Origin: Beaufortia kweichowensis
Lineage: Eukaryota > Chordata > Actinopteri > Cypriniformes > Gastromyzontidae
DNA length: 64,000 nt
Assembly (NCBI GenBank): GCA_019155185.1
Contig: CM032804.1
Location: 15,409,822 to 15,473,821, forward strand
Direction: 5' to 3'
Shown here: positions 1 through 11,396 of the stretch, one piece after another
How the letters are laid out: every line of letters begins with the position of its first letter
Position numbering within the stretch: position 1 is the first letter of the stretch
Notes under the pieces: model-generated
Databases searched by the model: none
Told to the model about the DNA's origin: nothing
What the model saw: the letters and a program-made list of their open reading frames with translations, nothing else
Made by a program: the position numbers and the translations under genes

Positions 1-65
1 ACTTGGCAGAAATTGCTGCAGTTCTTTTAATATTGCAGTAGGCCTCTTGGCAGTTTTCTCTGCCA

Positions 66-250
66 AGAGCAACATAACATAACAACATAACATAACAACA
101 TAACATAACAACATAACATAACATAACATAAAACATAACATAAAACATAACATAACATAACATAACATAACATAACATAACATAACATAACATAACATAA
201 CATAACATAACATAACATAAAACATAACATAACATAACATAACATAACAT
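66..250. repeat. ATAAC pentanucleotide satellite, block A
   Basis: Near-uninterrupted 5-bp tandem array with unit ATAAC on the plus strand. A few irregular units (AACATAAC, AAAACATAAC) shift the register near the left end. A short outlying patch lies at 321-344, after a T-rich stretch. The same unit fills block B at 2272-2884, on the other side of an L2-like LINE fragment, so the two blocks are related. Minus-strand reading gives a CYVML-type repeat with no coding meaning. Confidence 0.95.
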
Positions 251-401
251 AACTTTTTTTTCCTTTTTTTATTATTGAACAGAGAAACACATTCCATACA
301 GTTACAACAATACAAAAATTACATAACATGACATAACATAACATGAAATTTATGAAAAATTTCAATCAGGATTCAGGCACCACCACAGCACAGAAACAGC
401 C

Positions 402-1580
402 ATGCTCAGAGTGACAAATGACCTCCTTTTAGCATCAGATCACGGTGAAACCTCTCTTCTCATATTACTCGACCTCAGTGCAGCTTTTGATACAATAGAT
501 CATACAATCCTACTCGATAGACTGGAAAACCTTGTTGGCATTAATGGTCAAGCCTTAGCCTGGTTCAAATCTTATTTAACCGATCGCTACCACTTTGTCT
601 ATGTTAACGAGGAAAAATCTCAGGTAAAATACGGCGTTCGACAGGGATCAGTTCTTGGTCCTATTGTCTTCGCACTATATATGCTTCCCGTCTGAGATAT
701 TATTAAGAAACATGACATCAACTTCCACTGCTACGCTGACGATACCCAGCTCTATATTTCCTCAGAACCTGACAAAACCCACTGTTTTCCTAAGCTAATA
801 GACTGTATCAACGATATTAGAAAATGGATGGCAAACAACTTCCTTCTACTTAACTCCAACAAGACAGAGGTTTTGATTATTGAACCTAATAGCTCCAAAC
901 ACGACACAATAGCCCACAACATCTCTATAGAAGGTTGCACCATTGTCCCATCTTCCGCAGTCAAGAACCTAGGTGTGATTCTAGATAAGAACCTGTCTTT
1001 CGATGGCCACATTTCCAATGTATGCCGAACTGCATTTCTTCGCCTTAGAAATATTTCAAAGATGTGCCACATGCTGTCTGTCTCAGATATAGAGAAGCTA
1101 ATCCACGCATTTATGACCTCCAGAATTGACTACTGTAATTCATTACTGGGGGGGTGTCATGCAAAGCAAATAAATAAGCTTCAGCTGGTTCAAAATGCAG
1201 CTGCTAGAGTTCTTATTAGATCAAAAAAGTATGACCACATTAGTCCACTCCTAGCAACACTGCACTAGCTACCTGTAAAGTATCGCATACATTTCAAAAT
1301 TTTGTTAATTACATACAAATCCCTAAATGGCTTAGCACCTTTATACCTCCATGAACTACTATCAGCATACAATCCCTAACCCTAACCCTAATTGCATTCA
1401 CAAAATGGCGGGCTGTTAATAGTTCCAAGAATATCAAAAAAATCTAAAGGTGGAAGATCCTTCTCCTACTTAGCACCAAAACTATGGAATGACCTTCCCA
1501 GCAATATTTGGGACTCAGACACACTCAAGCAGTTTAAAACTAAACTAAAGACTTATCTCTTTAGCCTCGCATTCACATAA
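402..1580 (+). pseudogene. Reverse transcriptase fragments of the L2-like LINE
   Basis: Three open segments (402-695, 828-1268, 1392-1580) read as consecutive parts of one RT polypeptide. The first holds the RT block 'LDLSAAFDTIDH' with the catalytic Asp region, then 'GVRQGSVLGP'. The region around 735-760 would encode the 'YADDTQLY' active site but sits in a broken frame. The second holds the thumb-like 'KNLGVILDKNLSF' block. The third ends with the usual 'LAPKLWNDLP' C-terminal motif. Stops between segments make it a pseudogene. The endonuclease half is absent. Confidence 0.85.
1374..1391. repeat. Short telomere-like (CCCTAA)3 tract
   Basis: Three perfect CCCTAA units sit inside the LINE coding remnant, between its second and third open segments. 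Too short to be an interstitial telomere of structural importance. It may be a repair patch or chance within the repeat. Confidence 0.8.
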
Positions 1581-1723
1581 TCACAGATCCTACTCTCTAA
1601 GGCCGCAATAGTTAGCTCAACCGGAACCGGGCACACACACATACTACATACTGCATGTGATATCACATATAACTGCTTACATTTACATATGAACGGCGCT
1701 ACGCTAATGTTAGTCTGTTTTGT

Positions 1724-1726
<3 letters not shown>

Positions 1727-1796
<70 letters not shown>
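1727..1796. repeat. (CT)n microsatellite
   Basis: About 35 perfect CT dinucleotides within the 3' untranslated part of the L2-like LINE. It is a likely length polymorphism. Apparent open reading frames across it (Ser-Leu or Arg-Glu repeats) are artefacts. Confidence 0.97.
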
Positions 1797-1800
<4 letters not shown>

Positions 1801-2271
1801 CTCTCCCTTTATACCGAGGAATGAGTTCCAGCTGGCACAACACTGCTCATAACAGTCCTGCCCCACCTGATGCCCATCCTGGTGCTGCTAAATGACGACT
1901 ACCCAGGACAACCTCCTTGCACCCTGTTAAATTAAAATCAAATCTACCACATTATACTTAACATATAACATTTTTTTTCACTCTCTTAAAGTGAATTTCT
2001 GTATCTTATAATGTCTGTATCTGTATCCTGTAAACTGCATAGCGAGTTATAGATCAATGGCAACTTGTGTCCTCTATTTCGGACTGCACATGCTACGGAT
2101 TGCAACTATAATACGTCATGTCAGGGTTTTTTTCTCTCTTAAAGAGTTTTTTTGAATCCCTGACCACTGACTGTTATCTTTCAATACATGTAAAGCTGCT
2201 TTGTTACAATGACCTCTGTGAAAAAGTGCTATACAAATAAAATTTTATTTAATTTAATTTAATTTAATTTA

Positions 2272-2884
2272 ATAACATAACATAACATAACATAACATAA
2301 CATAACATAACATAACATAACGACATGGCATAGCATAGCATAGCATAACATAACATAACATAACATAACATAACATAACATAACATAACATAACATAACA
2401 TAACATAACATAACATAACATAACGACATGGCATAGCATAGCATAGCATAGCATAGCATAGCATAACATAACATAACATAACATAACATAACATAACATA
2501 ACATAACATAACATAACATAACGACAAGGCATAGCATAGCATAGCATAGCATAGCATAACATAACATAACATAACATAACATAACATAACATAACATAAC
2601 ATAACATAACATAACATAACATAACATAACAACATGGCATAGCATAGCATAACATAACATAACATAACATAACATAACATAACATAACATAACATAACAT
2701 AACATAACGACATAGCATAGCATAGCATAGCATAGCATAGCATAGCATAGCATAACATAACATAACATAACATAACATAACATAACATAACATAACATAA
2801 CATAACATAACATAACGGCATGGCATAGCACAACATAGCATAGCATAGCATAGCATAACAACATAACAACATAACATAACACAG
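2272..2884. repeat. ATAAC/ATAGC satellite block B with higher-order structure
   Basis: About 610 bp of pentamer repeats that follow directly on the TTTAA tail of the LINE. Runs of ATAAC are punctuated by an irregular segment, CGACATGG or a variant, leading into several ATAGC units. The punctuation occurs at about 2321, 2424, 2522, 2630, 2708 and 2816, with spacings of 103, 98, 108, 78 and 108 bp. All spacings equal 5n+3, so the array is built of larger units copied as blocks, not only by single-pentamer slippage. The three overlapping CYVML/CYAML open frames are repeat artefacts. Confidence 0.93.
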
Positions 2885-4077
2885 CAAACAATTTTTTACA
2901 TTGCATTTTATCGCTAGCAATATTTTGCAACATTTCCATTTTCTTTAAATAACACATGTATAGACTGATTTTTTTCTGATGTCTTGACCGTCATTTGACT
3001 CAGGCTTTAGTAAAACATAAACAGATGGTTCAATATCTGGTAAAATAATTGGTCAAATATACATTCTGTGAGAATTTGAAGTTTTGACTAAAAATGTCAC
3101 GTCCATAACGCTGGAATCATCCATATAATTACATGATATAAGCACTCAGTCAACAAATTTCAACAAATTTTGGCAGATCACTACTAAACTGGCTGTCATT
3201 TGCCATTTTTCAATTGCACAAAATTATTCACAACTTATGATATTTCTACTATTTATTTGGTTTTAATGTAAATGTGTGTTAACCTTAACCCACAGATATG
3301 TAGACCGCATTCATTTTCAAGTTTTAAACCCTTGCCATTTTTAAGACACTATTATCAAATGTTGGCTGCTAAACAGAACAAACTCAATTTGATTATAGCA
3401 GCAGGACCTTATGCAACAATTAGATAACATTATTTGCATATTCTGATTCTTTGCTCATTATAATGTAAATAATTTGTCATGCTAAAGTTCACTCACAATG
3501 CAAACAGAGATGAGGTCACAAAACTCTCCAAAAAAAGGCTGATCTGAGATGACCCTGCTGCTACTTCACCTAAACATGAAGTAAAATTTTAAACACTCAT
3601 CATGCACAGCCACTATACACTATTTAACAAACAACTTTACAGTAAATCTGTAACCAGAAATATTTGATTTAACCAGCAATATTGTTTGTTTAAATATTAT
3701 TAATTTACCAACATAACTAATTATGAATAACTTTTGCCTTCACTTATATTAGTGTATTATTCATAACTTATAGAACGATTACTCGCAGTGCTTTATTCTG
3801 ATTAATCAATAGTTGTGTTTTAATAAAATGTGCACTGCACTGTTTTAAGTCTGAAAAGCCTGTGTCAAACTGTGTTTTGTTTAAAAACAAATGAAGAATT
3901 CAGTGTCTCACTAACACTATGCAACTTTGTTCAATATAAATTTAATCCACACAATCTAACAAATCTCATAAATGTTTCTTAGCACTTTTCATGTGTAGAA
4001 TGAACACATGGGTGCAGTAATGGCATGGAAAATATGTTTAAAGTAGGTGGAGCTTCAGGTGACCTATTATGTGATCA

Positions 4078-4170
4078 ATTTACATTTACATTTACATATA
4101 GTCATTTGGCACACTTTTATCCAAAGCGATTTACAAGTGAGGTATACAATAGAAACAATTAAACAACAAA
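4078..4170 (-). repeat. SINE tail fragment
   Basis: Contains the common teleost module resembling 'CATTTGGCACACTTTTATCC' followed by 'AAAGCGATTTACAAGTGAGG'. This is the reverse complement of the 3' tail seen in the tRNA-derived SINE at 46184-46326. Only the tail is present, with no A- or B-box. Confidence 0.7.
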
Positions 4171-5217
4171 AGAAAAAAAAATTAAGTGCATTAAAACAGG
4201 TCTCACTTAATGTTTTAAAGAATATAGAAGGAATCAGGAATACAAAAATGTAAAAAGATATTTAACAGCTAGTATAAAACTTTTTCAAAAGTTTGCTCTG
4301 CTCAATCATATCTACATTTTGGCCAGATTATGTTAAAAATAGCACCATACCGTTGGTTTTCTGAACATGACACATTTAGTGTAACTGGTAGAGGCGAACT
4401 TTGCAAACAACAAACTCAGCAAAAACAGAAACTCAAACCTATATCCAGGGTTTAGAATATGTGTTCTTGTGACTCTTGCCAGTAAACAAATACTTAAGTA
4501 ATGCCCTTGTAAACACTCAAAACAAACAAGACACTAGCCACATAGCAACATGCTAGAAAAACTTAAAACGTCATACTTAACCACATACTGTATTAACATT
4601 ATCCCTGACACCCATGCATGTATTGCATTGGATAGCTTCACAAAATGCAGCAGCTATCTGGTTTATTTGTTGCTATGAGTGTTGTTTTGTTTCTATCTTA
4701 ACCCAGACCAAGTGAAAGTCAGTGTTCACGCTACAAATCTTGAGAAATAGAAAATACCAGACAGTATAAGTGACATTCAAAGGTTTGAATATGATGAGTC
4801 CGGGTCTGCTTTCCTTGCTTTTGAAAACACACTAAGAAGCAGGATGACGCAGGCCAGCCTCGACTGTATAACCCACTGTCACTGCATCAGAAGTCATTAT
4901 TACAGATAGAGGACATAGTGAGAGTCATCTGACATCACATTGTCACAAAACAGCCCATGAGCTGACCTCGAAACACTCCTTAACACACTCCAGTGTCCTC
5001 TGCTTTTTGTATTTGTATGTTACCATCATCATCATAATCCAAATGTAAATCTATGAAAATGTGGTGAATGCTTGTGGAATAAAGCAGAATTTCTGGTTGC
5101 TGGTTGGTTGGTCTTAGCTGGTTAAGCTGGTTTTAGAGAGGTTTTGGCCACTTTTTAGACGGCCGAGTTAGTTTTACCTGCTCAAGCTGTAAAAAAGCAG
5201 CTGTACTATGAGTAAAC

Positions 5218-5345
5218 ATTTATGCATTTTATCCAAAGTGTCTTACAATGCATTTTTACTATACATTTCTTATGAGTTTGTGCAATCCCTGGGAACCCAT
5301 GACCTTGGCGTTGCTAAACACATTGATCTTACTTAAAAATATTTA
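5218..5345 (-). repeat. Degenerate tRNA-derived SINE
   Basis: Minus-strand SINE. The tail module (TTTATCCAAAGTGTCTTACA) lies at the left. The tRNA-like B-box appears as 'GGGAACCCATGACCTTGG' at its right, the reverse complement of the GGTCATGGGTTC type seen in intact copies. The copy is diverged and its A-box end is not clear. Confidence 0.65.
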
Positions 5346-5773
5346 TTTTGAAATGTCATTAGTTTAATAAACAATTTGCACTTGCACTTTATTTTTTTAG
5401 CACTTCAAACTAGCAACTTAAAACTTACTTGAAATTAAGTTAATTGGACTTTTAAAGGCAGCAAAGAATTTTTTACATTACATTTTATCGCTAGCAATAT
5501 TTTTTTACACAATACAAAATGTCTGCAGAAAAATGTAAAAATAATGTACAATTGCTACAGTAAAGACCTGGTAGTTGATGTAAAACATTTATTTTGAAAT
5601 GTCATTAGTCTAATAAACAGAAACTAGCAAAGTGTAATAGTCTTAATGTTATTAATGAAAGTTATCATACACGGAGTAGTCAAGGAAGTTAACAAGAAAG
5701 TCAAGTATTTTGATAAGCCCAGTAGGGTGTTCTTGTGTGTATATAGACTTACTGGTTTGAGTAGGTTAATTGA

Positions 5774-5787
5774 CCTGCAGATGGCAG
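5774..5787 (+). promoter_or_regulatory. Possible CTCF motif
   Basis: CCTGCAGATGGCAG matches the CTCF core CCASYAGRKGGCRS at all but one position (T for A at the third). It sits in AT-rich spacer. Motif match only; occupancy is unknown. Confidence 0.35.
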
Positions 5788-7563
5788 CAGATGAAAGCTA
5801 TGTCTGTGTGGCTCAATCATGATACCTTATAAAGTATATATACAACTATGCAATGTACAAGAACAAACAATTCTATGTATAGTCTCTACTTTTCTTATGT
5901 GCCTTTCATTGAAATGTAAAATTTGCAAAATTCCTAGATTCATAAAAGATATTTGTGTTTACACAGACATTTGTGTACACGTGAATTTCTAGCTTTTTAC
6001 TATACAAATTATATTATTATTACATTAAACTGCTGCTGACCAATAAACAACAAGCTACATCCTATTGATAAGGTACATTATATTCAGGCATTCACCTAAA
6101 GTTTTAAATGGAGAGAACAAGGACAGAAAACATCATTACTTTTAAAACATGAACATGTCTGGATTATTGTAGCAACAGTAGCAAATATGGCTACAAACGT
6201 GTTTGTATTATTGTAGCAAATAGTTTCGCCTATAGAGTTCTGCCTAGAAAAATCAAAAGCAATTTCTTTTGTCAAGAGCATATGGGGAGGAGGAGAGGAA
6301 AGAAAGATGCCCAGCTCTGGCAGCTTGAGTCGTCCCAGAGGTGCCTGTCCCGGTGGTCCAAAGTCCTCTGAAGTCCACATAGATGTGAATAAAGCCACTG
6401 CAGACAAATTTAAATCTGAAATGTAAAAAAATTGTGCAATTCATAAAAAAGTGCATTTCATGTCGATGCAGTGAATGTTCTCAGGTTAATATGACAACCG
6501 TTTAACACAGAAAACTTGTGCTGTGTTAACAACTACTGTTAAAACAATACAGTGCAAACACTATAATCATTTACAGATGTATTTTGAAAAACTGAACTTC
6601 ACCTTAAAATGAAGTTAATTGCGCATGTATGGCTGTATAAGTTGCACAATTGGTGTAATATGCCCAAAAGTCATAAAACCTAGTGACGCATTTTGCCTGA
6701 TAAAAATAAGGAAATTGCAGCAATGTTGGCAAATAAATGTGTTTCATATAAATAAAATAAGACGACAGATGAGCTGAGGAAACCTTTAAGGAAGTGCACA
6801 GCTTTAAACACTGTCATAGTGTTGCCAAAGATTTTATTGAGGATGTAACATGATCCATAGTACTTCAAAATAAATATTAAATATTATCCTAAATATTATT
6901 AATCAGTGTATTTCCTTGATGTACCCTGTTTTTCTTTTCTTAGATGTAAACAGGAATAATTATTATCATAAAAAGAAAATAATAAACTGACTGACTGAAA
7001 GTAATAATTGATAAAAACTATAAAAGATGATTAATGAGCTGATTAATCTCTTCCTTCTCAACTTAAGTCATAATCCGGTAGGAATATTGGATTAGTGGGA
7101 AAAGTAATAAAAAGCATTTTACATTACCCTCTCCTGGGACTGCCACCTTACCGTGGTGGAGGGGTTTGAGTGCCTGAATGATCCTAGGAGCTACGTTGTC
7201 GGGGGCTATATGCCCCTGGTAGGGTCTCCCAAGGCAAACAGGTCCTAGGTGACAAGCCAGACAAAGAGCGGTCCACCCTACCCCTTATGAGAAAAACCAC
7301 CAAGAAAGTCGTGACGTCGCCCGGTATGGCGCAGCCGGGGCCTCACCCTGGAGCCAGGCCTGGGGTTGTGGCTCGTATGCGAGCGCCTGGTGGCCGGGTC
7401 TTACCCCACGGGCCCGGCCGGCCTAGCCCGGGCGAGCGACGCGGGGCTGACCTCCCGTGGGCCCACCACCCGCGGAGGGACCGTAAGGGGCCGGTGCATT
7501 GTGGTTTGGGTGGCGGTCGAAGGCGGGGACCTCGGCGACCCAATCCTCAGACACAGAATCTGA

Positions 7564-8800
7564 CTCTTGGGACATGGAATGTCACCTCGCTGGGGGGAAA
7601 GGAGCCTGAGTTAGTGCGGGAGGTTGAGAGGTACCGACTAGAGATAGTCGGGCTCACCTCCACGCACAGTTTGGGCTCTGGAACCCAACTCCTCGAAAGG
7701 GGTTGGACTCTCCACTACTCTGGAGTTGCCTGCGGTGAGAGGTGGCGGGCTGGTGTGGGCTTGCTTATAGCCCCCAGCTTAGTCGCCATGTGATGGAGTT
7801 TACCCGTGAACGAGAGGTCGCTTCCCTGCGCCTCGGGTGGGGATAGGTCTCTCACTGTCATTTGTGCCCTCACGGGCCGAATGGCAGCACAGAGTACCCG
7901 CCTTCTTGGAGTCTCTGGGAGGGGTGCTGGATAGTGCTCCAACTGGGGACTCCGCCGTTCTGCTGGGGACTTCAACGCCACACGGGGCAATGACAGTGAC
8001 ACCTGGAGAGGCGTGATTGGGAGGAACGGCCCCCGACCTGAACCCGAAAGTGGTGTTCTGTTGTTGGACTTCTGTGCTAGTCATGGTTTGTCCATAACGA
8101 ACACCATGTTCGAGCATAAGGGCGTCCCATCAGCACATGCACGGCAGCAGGGCGCTCTAGGGCGGAGGTCGATGATCGACTTTGTGGTTGTTTCATCTGA
8201 CCTCCGCCGTATGTCTTGGACACCCGGGTGAAGAGAGGGCGGAGCTGTCAACTGATCACTACCTGGTGGTGAGTTGGATCCGTTGGCGGGGAGGAAGCTG
8301 GACAGACTCGGCAGGCCCAAACTTTCTGTGAGGGTCTGTTGGGAACGCTTGGCAGAGCCCCCTGTCAGAGGCATCTTCAACTCCCACCTCCGCAGAGCTT
8401 TGAACAGATTCCGAGGGAGGTTGGGGACATTGAGTCCGAGTGGACTATGTTCTCCGCCTCCATTGTCAGTGCGCGACCGTCGGAGTTGTGGCCGTAAGGT
8501 CTCTGGTGCCTGTCGTGGCGGCAATCCCGAACCCGTGGTGGACACCGGAAGTAAGGGATGCTGTCAAGCTGAAGAAGGAGTCCTATCGAGCCTGGCTGGC
8601 TTGCGGACTCCTGAGGCAGCGGATGGGTACCGGCAGGCCAAGCGGACTGCAGCACGGGTGGTTGTGGAGGCAAAAACTTCGGGTCTGGGAGGAGTTCGGT
8701 GAGGCCATGGAGAAGGACTATCGGTCGACCTCGAAGAGGTTCTGGCAAACTATCCGGCCTCAGGAGGGGAAAGCCGGTGTCCTACCAACACTGTATATAG
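7564..8800 (+). pseudogene. Endonuclease region of the APE-type LINE
   Basis: Encodes an exonuclease/endonuclease/phosphatase-like domain in several frames. 'LGTWNVTSL' near 7567 is the N-terminal APE motif. 'IGRNGP' and 'LLDFCASHGLSITNT' follow near 8013-8105, and 'RRSMIDFVVVSSDLR' near 8163-8208 is the C-terminal catalytic block with the SMIDF/D motif. Frame changes occur near 7790, 7980 and 8230, and again around 8450-8560. A functional enzyme cannot be made from this copy. Confidence 0.8.
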
Positions 8801-8934
8801 TGGAGGTGGGGCTCTGCTGACTTCGACTGGGGATATTGTCGGACGGTGGAAGGAATAGCCGAGGACCTCCTCAACCCTGCCAACGCCCTCCACAGAGGAG
8901 GCAGAGGCGGGGCTCGGAGGTGGGCTCGGTCATC

Positions 8935-10435
8935 ACCGGGCTGAAGTCGCCGAGGTAGTTAAGAAGCTCCTCGGTGGCAAGGCACCGGGGTGGACGAGAT
9001 CCGCCCTGAGTACCTCAAGTCTCTGGATGAAGTGGGGCTGTCTTGGCTGACACGCCTCTGCAACATCAGCGCGTGGAGGTCGGGGACAGTGCCTCTGGAC
9101 TGGCAGACCGGGTGGTGGTCCCTCTCTATAAGAAGGGGACCGGAGGGTGTGTTCCAATTACAGGGGGATCACACTCCTCAGCCTCCCCGGGAAAGTCTAT
9201 GCCAGGGTACTGGAGAGGAGAATTCATCCGATAGTCGAACCTCGGATACAGGAGGAACAATGCGGCTTTCGTCCTGGTCGCGAAACACTGGACCAGCTCT
9301 ATACCCTCTTTAGGATACTGGAGGGTTCATGGGAGTTTGCTCAACCAGTCCACATGTGTTTTGTGGATTTGGAGAAGGCATTCGACCGTGTCCCTCGGCG
9401 GTGTTCTGTGGGGGTGCTCTGGGAGTATGGGGTCCGAGGCCCTTTGTTAGGAGCCGTCCGGTCCCTGTATGACCAGAGCAGGAGCTTGGTCGCATTGCCC
9501 GGCAGTAAGTCAGACTCGTTCCCGGTGAGTGTTGGACTCCGGCAGGGCTGCCCTTTGTCACCGGTCCTGTTCACTATCTTCATGGACAGGATTTCTAGGC
9601 GCAGCCAGGGACCGGAGGGGGTCCGGTTTGGGGACCACAGGATCTCATCTCTACTTTTTGCGGATGATGTTGTCCTGTTGGCCCCATCAGGCCAGGACCT
9701 ACAGCGGGCACTGGGGCGGTTTGCAGCCGAGTGTGAAGCGGCTGGGATGAGAATCAGCACCTCCAAGTCTGAGGCCATGGTCCTCAGTCGGAAAAGGGTG
9801 GCTTGTCCCCTTCAGGTCGGTGGGGAGTTCCTTCCACAGGTGGAGGAGTTTAAGTATCTTGGGGTCTTGTTCACGAGTGAGGGGAGGATGGAGCGAGAGA
9901 TCGACAGACGGATCGGTGCAGCTTCTGCAGTAATGCGGTCGATGTACCGGTCCGTCGTGGTGAAGAAGGAGCTGAGCTGCAAGGTGAAGCTCTCGATTTA
10001 CCGGTCGATCGCTCCTACTCTCACCTATGGTCATGAGCTTTGGGTCATGACCGAAAGGATGAATCCAGGATACAGGCGGCGAAATGAGTTTCCTCCGCCG
10101 GGTGGCGGGGCCCCTTAGAGATAGGGTGAGGAGCTTCGGTCACTCGGGGAGCTCGGAGTAGATCCGCTGCTCCTCCACATCGAGAGAGGCCAGCTGAGGT
10201 GGCTTGGGCATCTGTTTCGGATGCCTCCCGGACGCCCCCAGGAAGGTGTTCGGGCATGTCCCACCGGAGGAGGCCCCTGGGAAGACCTAGGACACGCTGG
10301 AGGGACTATGTCTCGGCTGGCCTGGGAACGCCTCGGTATTCCCCCGGAAGAGCTGGAGGAAGTGTCTGGGGAGAGGGAAGTCTGGGCATCCCTACTTAGA
10401 CTGCTGCCCCCGCGACCCGGCCCCGGATAAGCGGA
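8935..10435 (+). pseudogene. Reverse transcriptase region of the APE-type LINE
   Basis: The longest intact part is 9147-10118. It begins at the RT finger block 'CSNYRGITLLSLPGK', passes 'CGFRPGRETLDQL', 'VDLEKAFDRVPR' (first catalytic Asp), 'VGLRQGCPLSPVLF' and the active site 'LLFADDVVLLAPS' (about 9650-9685). It continues into 'EEFKYLGVLFTSEGRMEREI'. A frameshift near 10060 interrupts the C-terminus, which resumes in another frame with 'RWRDYVS' and a terminal 'ASLLRLLPPRPGPG' near 10386-10428. The upstream link through 8990-9140 is also frame-broken. Host-gene predictions here would be wrong. Confidence 0.88.
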
Positions 10436-10457
10436 AAGAAGATGGATTTTACATTAC

Positions 10458-11396
10458 GTTTTTACATTAAATATACGTTATGTAAATCATTCTGCACAAT
10501 ACAAAATGTAAAATGAATGTACAGTTGCTACAGTAAAAACCTGTTAGTTGGTTACCTGTAAATAAGTTTGTGTTTTTAAACATTATACAAGCAAGTCATC
10601 TTAAAATTGTACAACAATGTTTCCAGAATTTAAATATATTTCACGTGAATACACTATAAAAAAGCAGACCTTAAAGTTAACACTTTCTAGCAATTTGTTG
10701 TATCTAAATTTTTAATTACATTTTGGGTTTACAGTAACGCTTGATTTTACAGTGTCATTGTTATTCATGTTACTTGTGTTTACTATAAACAAAACTGTCA
10801 ATTTTGGATAATGGCAAACAATCAACTTTATTTTACAGTCTTGTTCTGCACGTACTGTACATACTATGTACTTCCTGTGTAATTACCCGGTAGGTACTAA
10901 CCCTGAATCTAACCCAGACCCAAAAAGTCCATATAGTTACCAGTATTTTGTTGGGTTAGTACACTGTAACACAATAAGTTTTACATACTGTAAGATAAAG
11001 TTGTTCTCATTAATATTACTCAGTACTTATTGTAACATGAACACCACAAATGACAAGTGACCAAGAGTTTTATGCTATCTTATGCTGTTTAATTATTAAT
11101 TTATATTTATAGTATTATTAGTAGTTATATGTGTCACCCTGATGATGTTTTGTGTTTGTGCATTTACAGTAATAATGTACATCTCTATATAAGTGACAAC
11201 GGTCTATAGAAAAGCCACTTGTTATGAACTTTGATTCATTATTGTATTACTGTACATTTTAACACCTGTGTTATAACTGTATTAAGGTATCAAGCAGTAT
11301 ATCAAAGTTTATTATATTACAATTATATCAGTTATAGTTATGAGCTGTATAAGCTACAGACAATAAAATACCATTCTATAATTTCTAAACTTTGCC
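10458..11396. other. AT-rich interspersed sequence, no gene
   Basis: It continues the dispersed repeat split by the LINE. The stretch 10490-10545 ('ACAATACAAAATG', 'TTGCTACAGTAAA', 'CCTG') closely parallels 5510-5570. No exon with convincing coding potential was seen on either strand. Confidence 0.6.

Larger units (their letters stand above)
352..2270 (+). mobile_element. 5'-truncated L2-like LINE (CR1/L2 group)
   Basis: Non-LTR retrotransposon remnant. It begins inside the reverse transcriptase and ends in a typical fish L2-type tail: a stretch near 2190-2240 resembling 'AAAGTGCTATACAAATAAA', followed by short tandem repeats of TTTAA up to about 2270. No poly(A) tail is seen, which fits L2 elements. 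A (CT)n microsatellite has expanded inside the 3' untranslated part. The body is interrupted by stops and frame changes, so the copy is dead. The L2 assignment rests on protein and tail style recalled from fish elements; the exact subfamily is unknown. Confidence 0.8.
2885..7115. other. AT-rich spacer without a recognisable gene
   Basis: No credible coding exon on either strand. It holds SINE-derived fragments (4078-4170, 5218-5345) and a fish-type GCTGGTT-rich repeat remnant near 5096-5165. A roughly 40-bp segment ending in 'TTTATCGCTAGCAATATTT' occurs twice, near 2886-2925 and 5462-5502. A CTCF-like motif lies at 5774-5787. The region just before 7115 is dispersed-repeat sequence into which the next LINE inserted. 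Confidence 0.7.
7128..10445 (+). mobile_element. APE-type LINE, near full length, with 12-bp target duplication
   Basis: A GC-rich block of 3318 bp embedded in AT-rich DNA and flanked by a perfect direct repeat ATTTTACATTAC at 7116-7127 and 10446-10457. The 5' part (from 'TGGGACTGCCACCTTACCGT') is the conserved leader of an abundant fish LINE. The 3' end ('GATAAGCGGAAAGAAGATGG') is its usual terminus, normally followed by TGGA repeats. It encodes an apurinic-type endonuclease and a reverse transcriptase, both broken by frameshifts. From recall the family looks RTE/RTEX-like (Expander type); the clade name is uncertain. The clean target duplication implies insertion by target-primed reverse transcription and no later boundary loss. 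Confidence 0.88.

Noticed and set aside
1553..1895. Frames with Arg-Glu or Ser-Leu runs
   Set aside because: Translation of the (CT)n microsatellite.
2259..2957. Three overlapping minus-strand frames of over 200 codons reading CYVMLCYVML and CYAML
   Set aside because: Pure product of the 5-bp satellite read in three frames; no start context and no domain.
7287..10430. Multiple GC-rich frames on both strands that could be called host proteins
   Set aside because: All lie within one LINE bounded by a 12-bp target duplication and match its endonuclease/RT or their antisense shadows.
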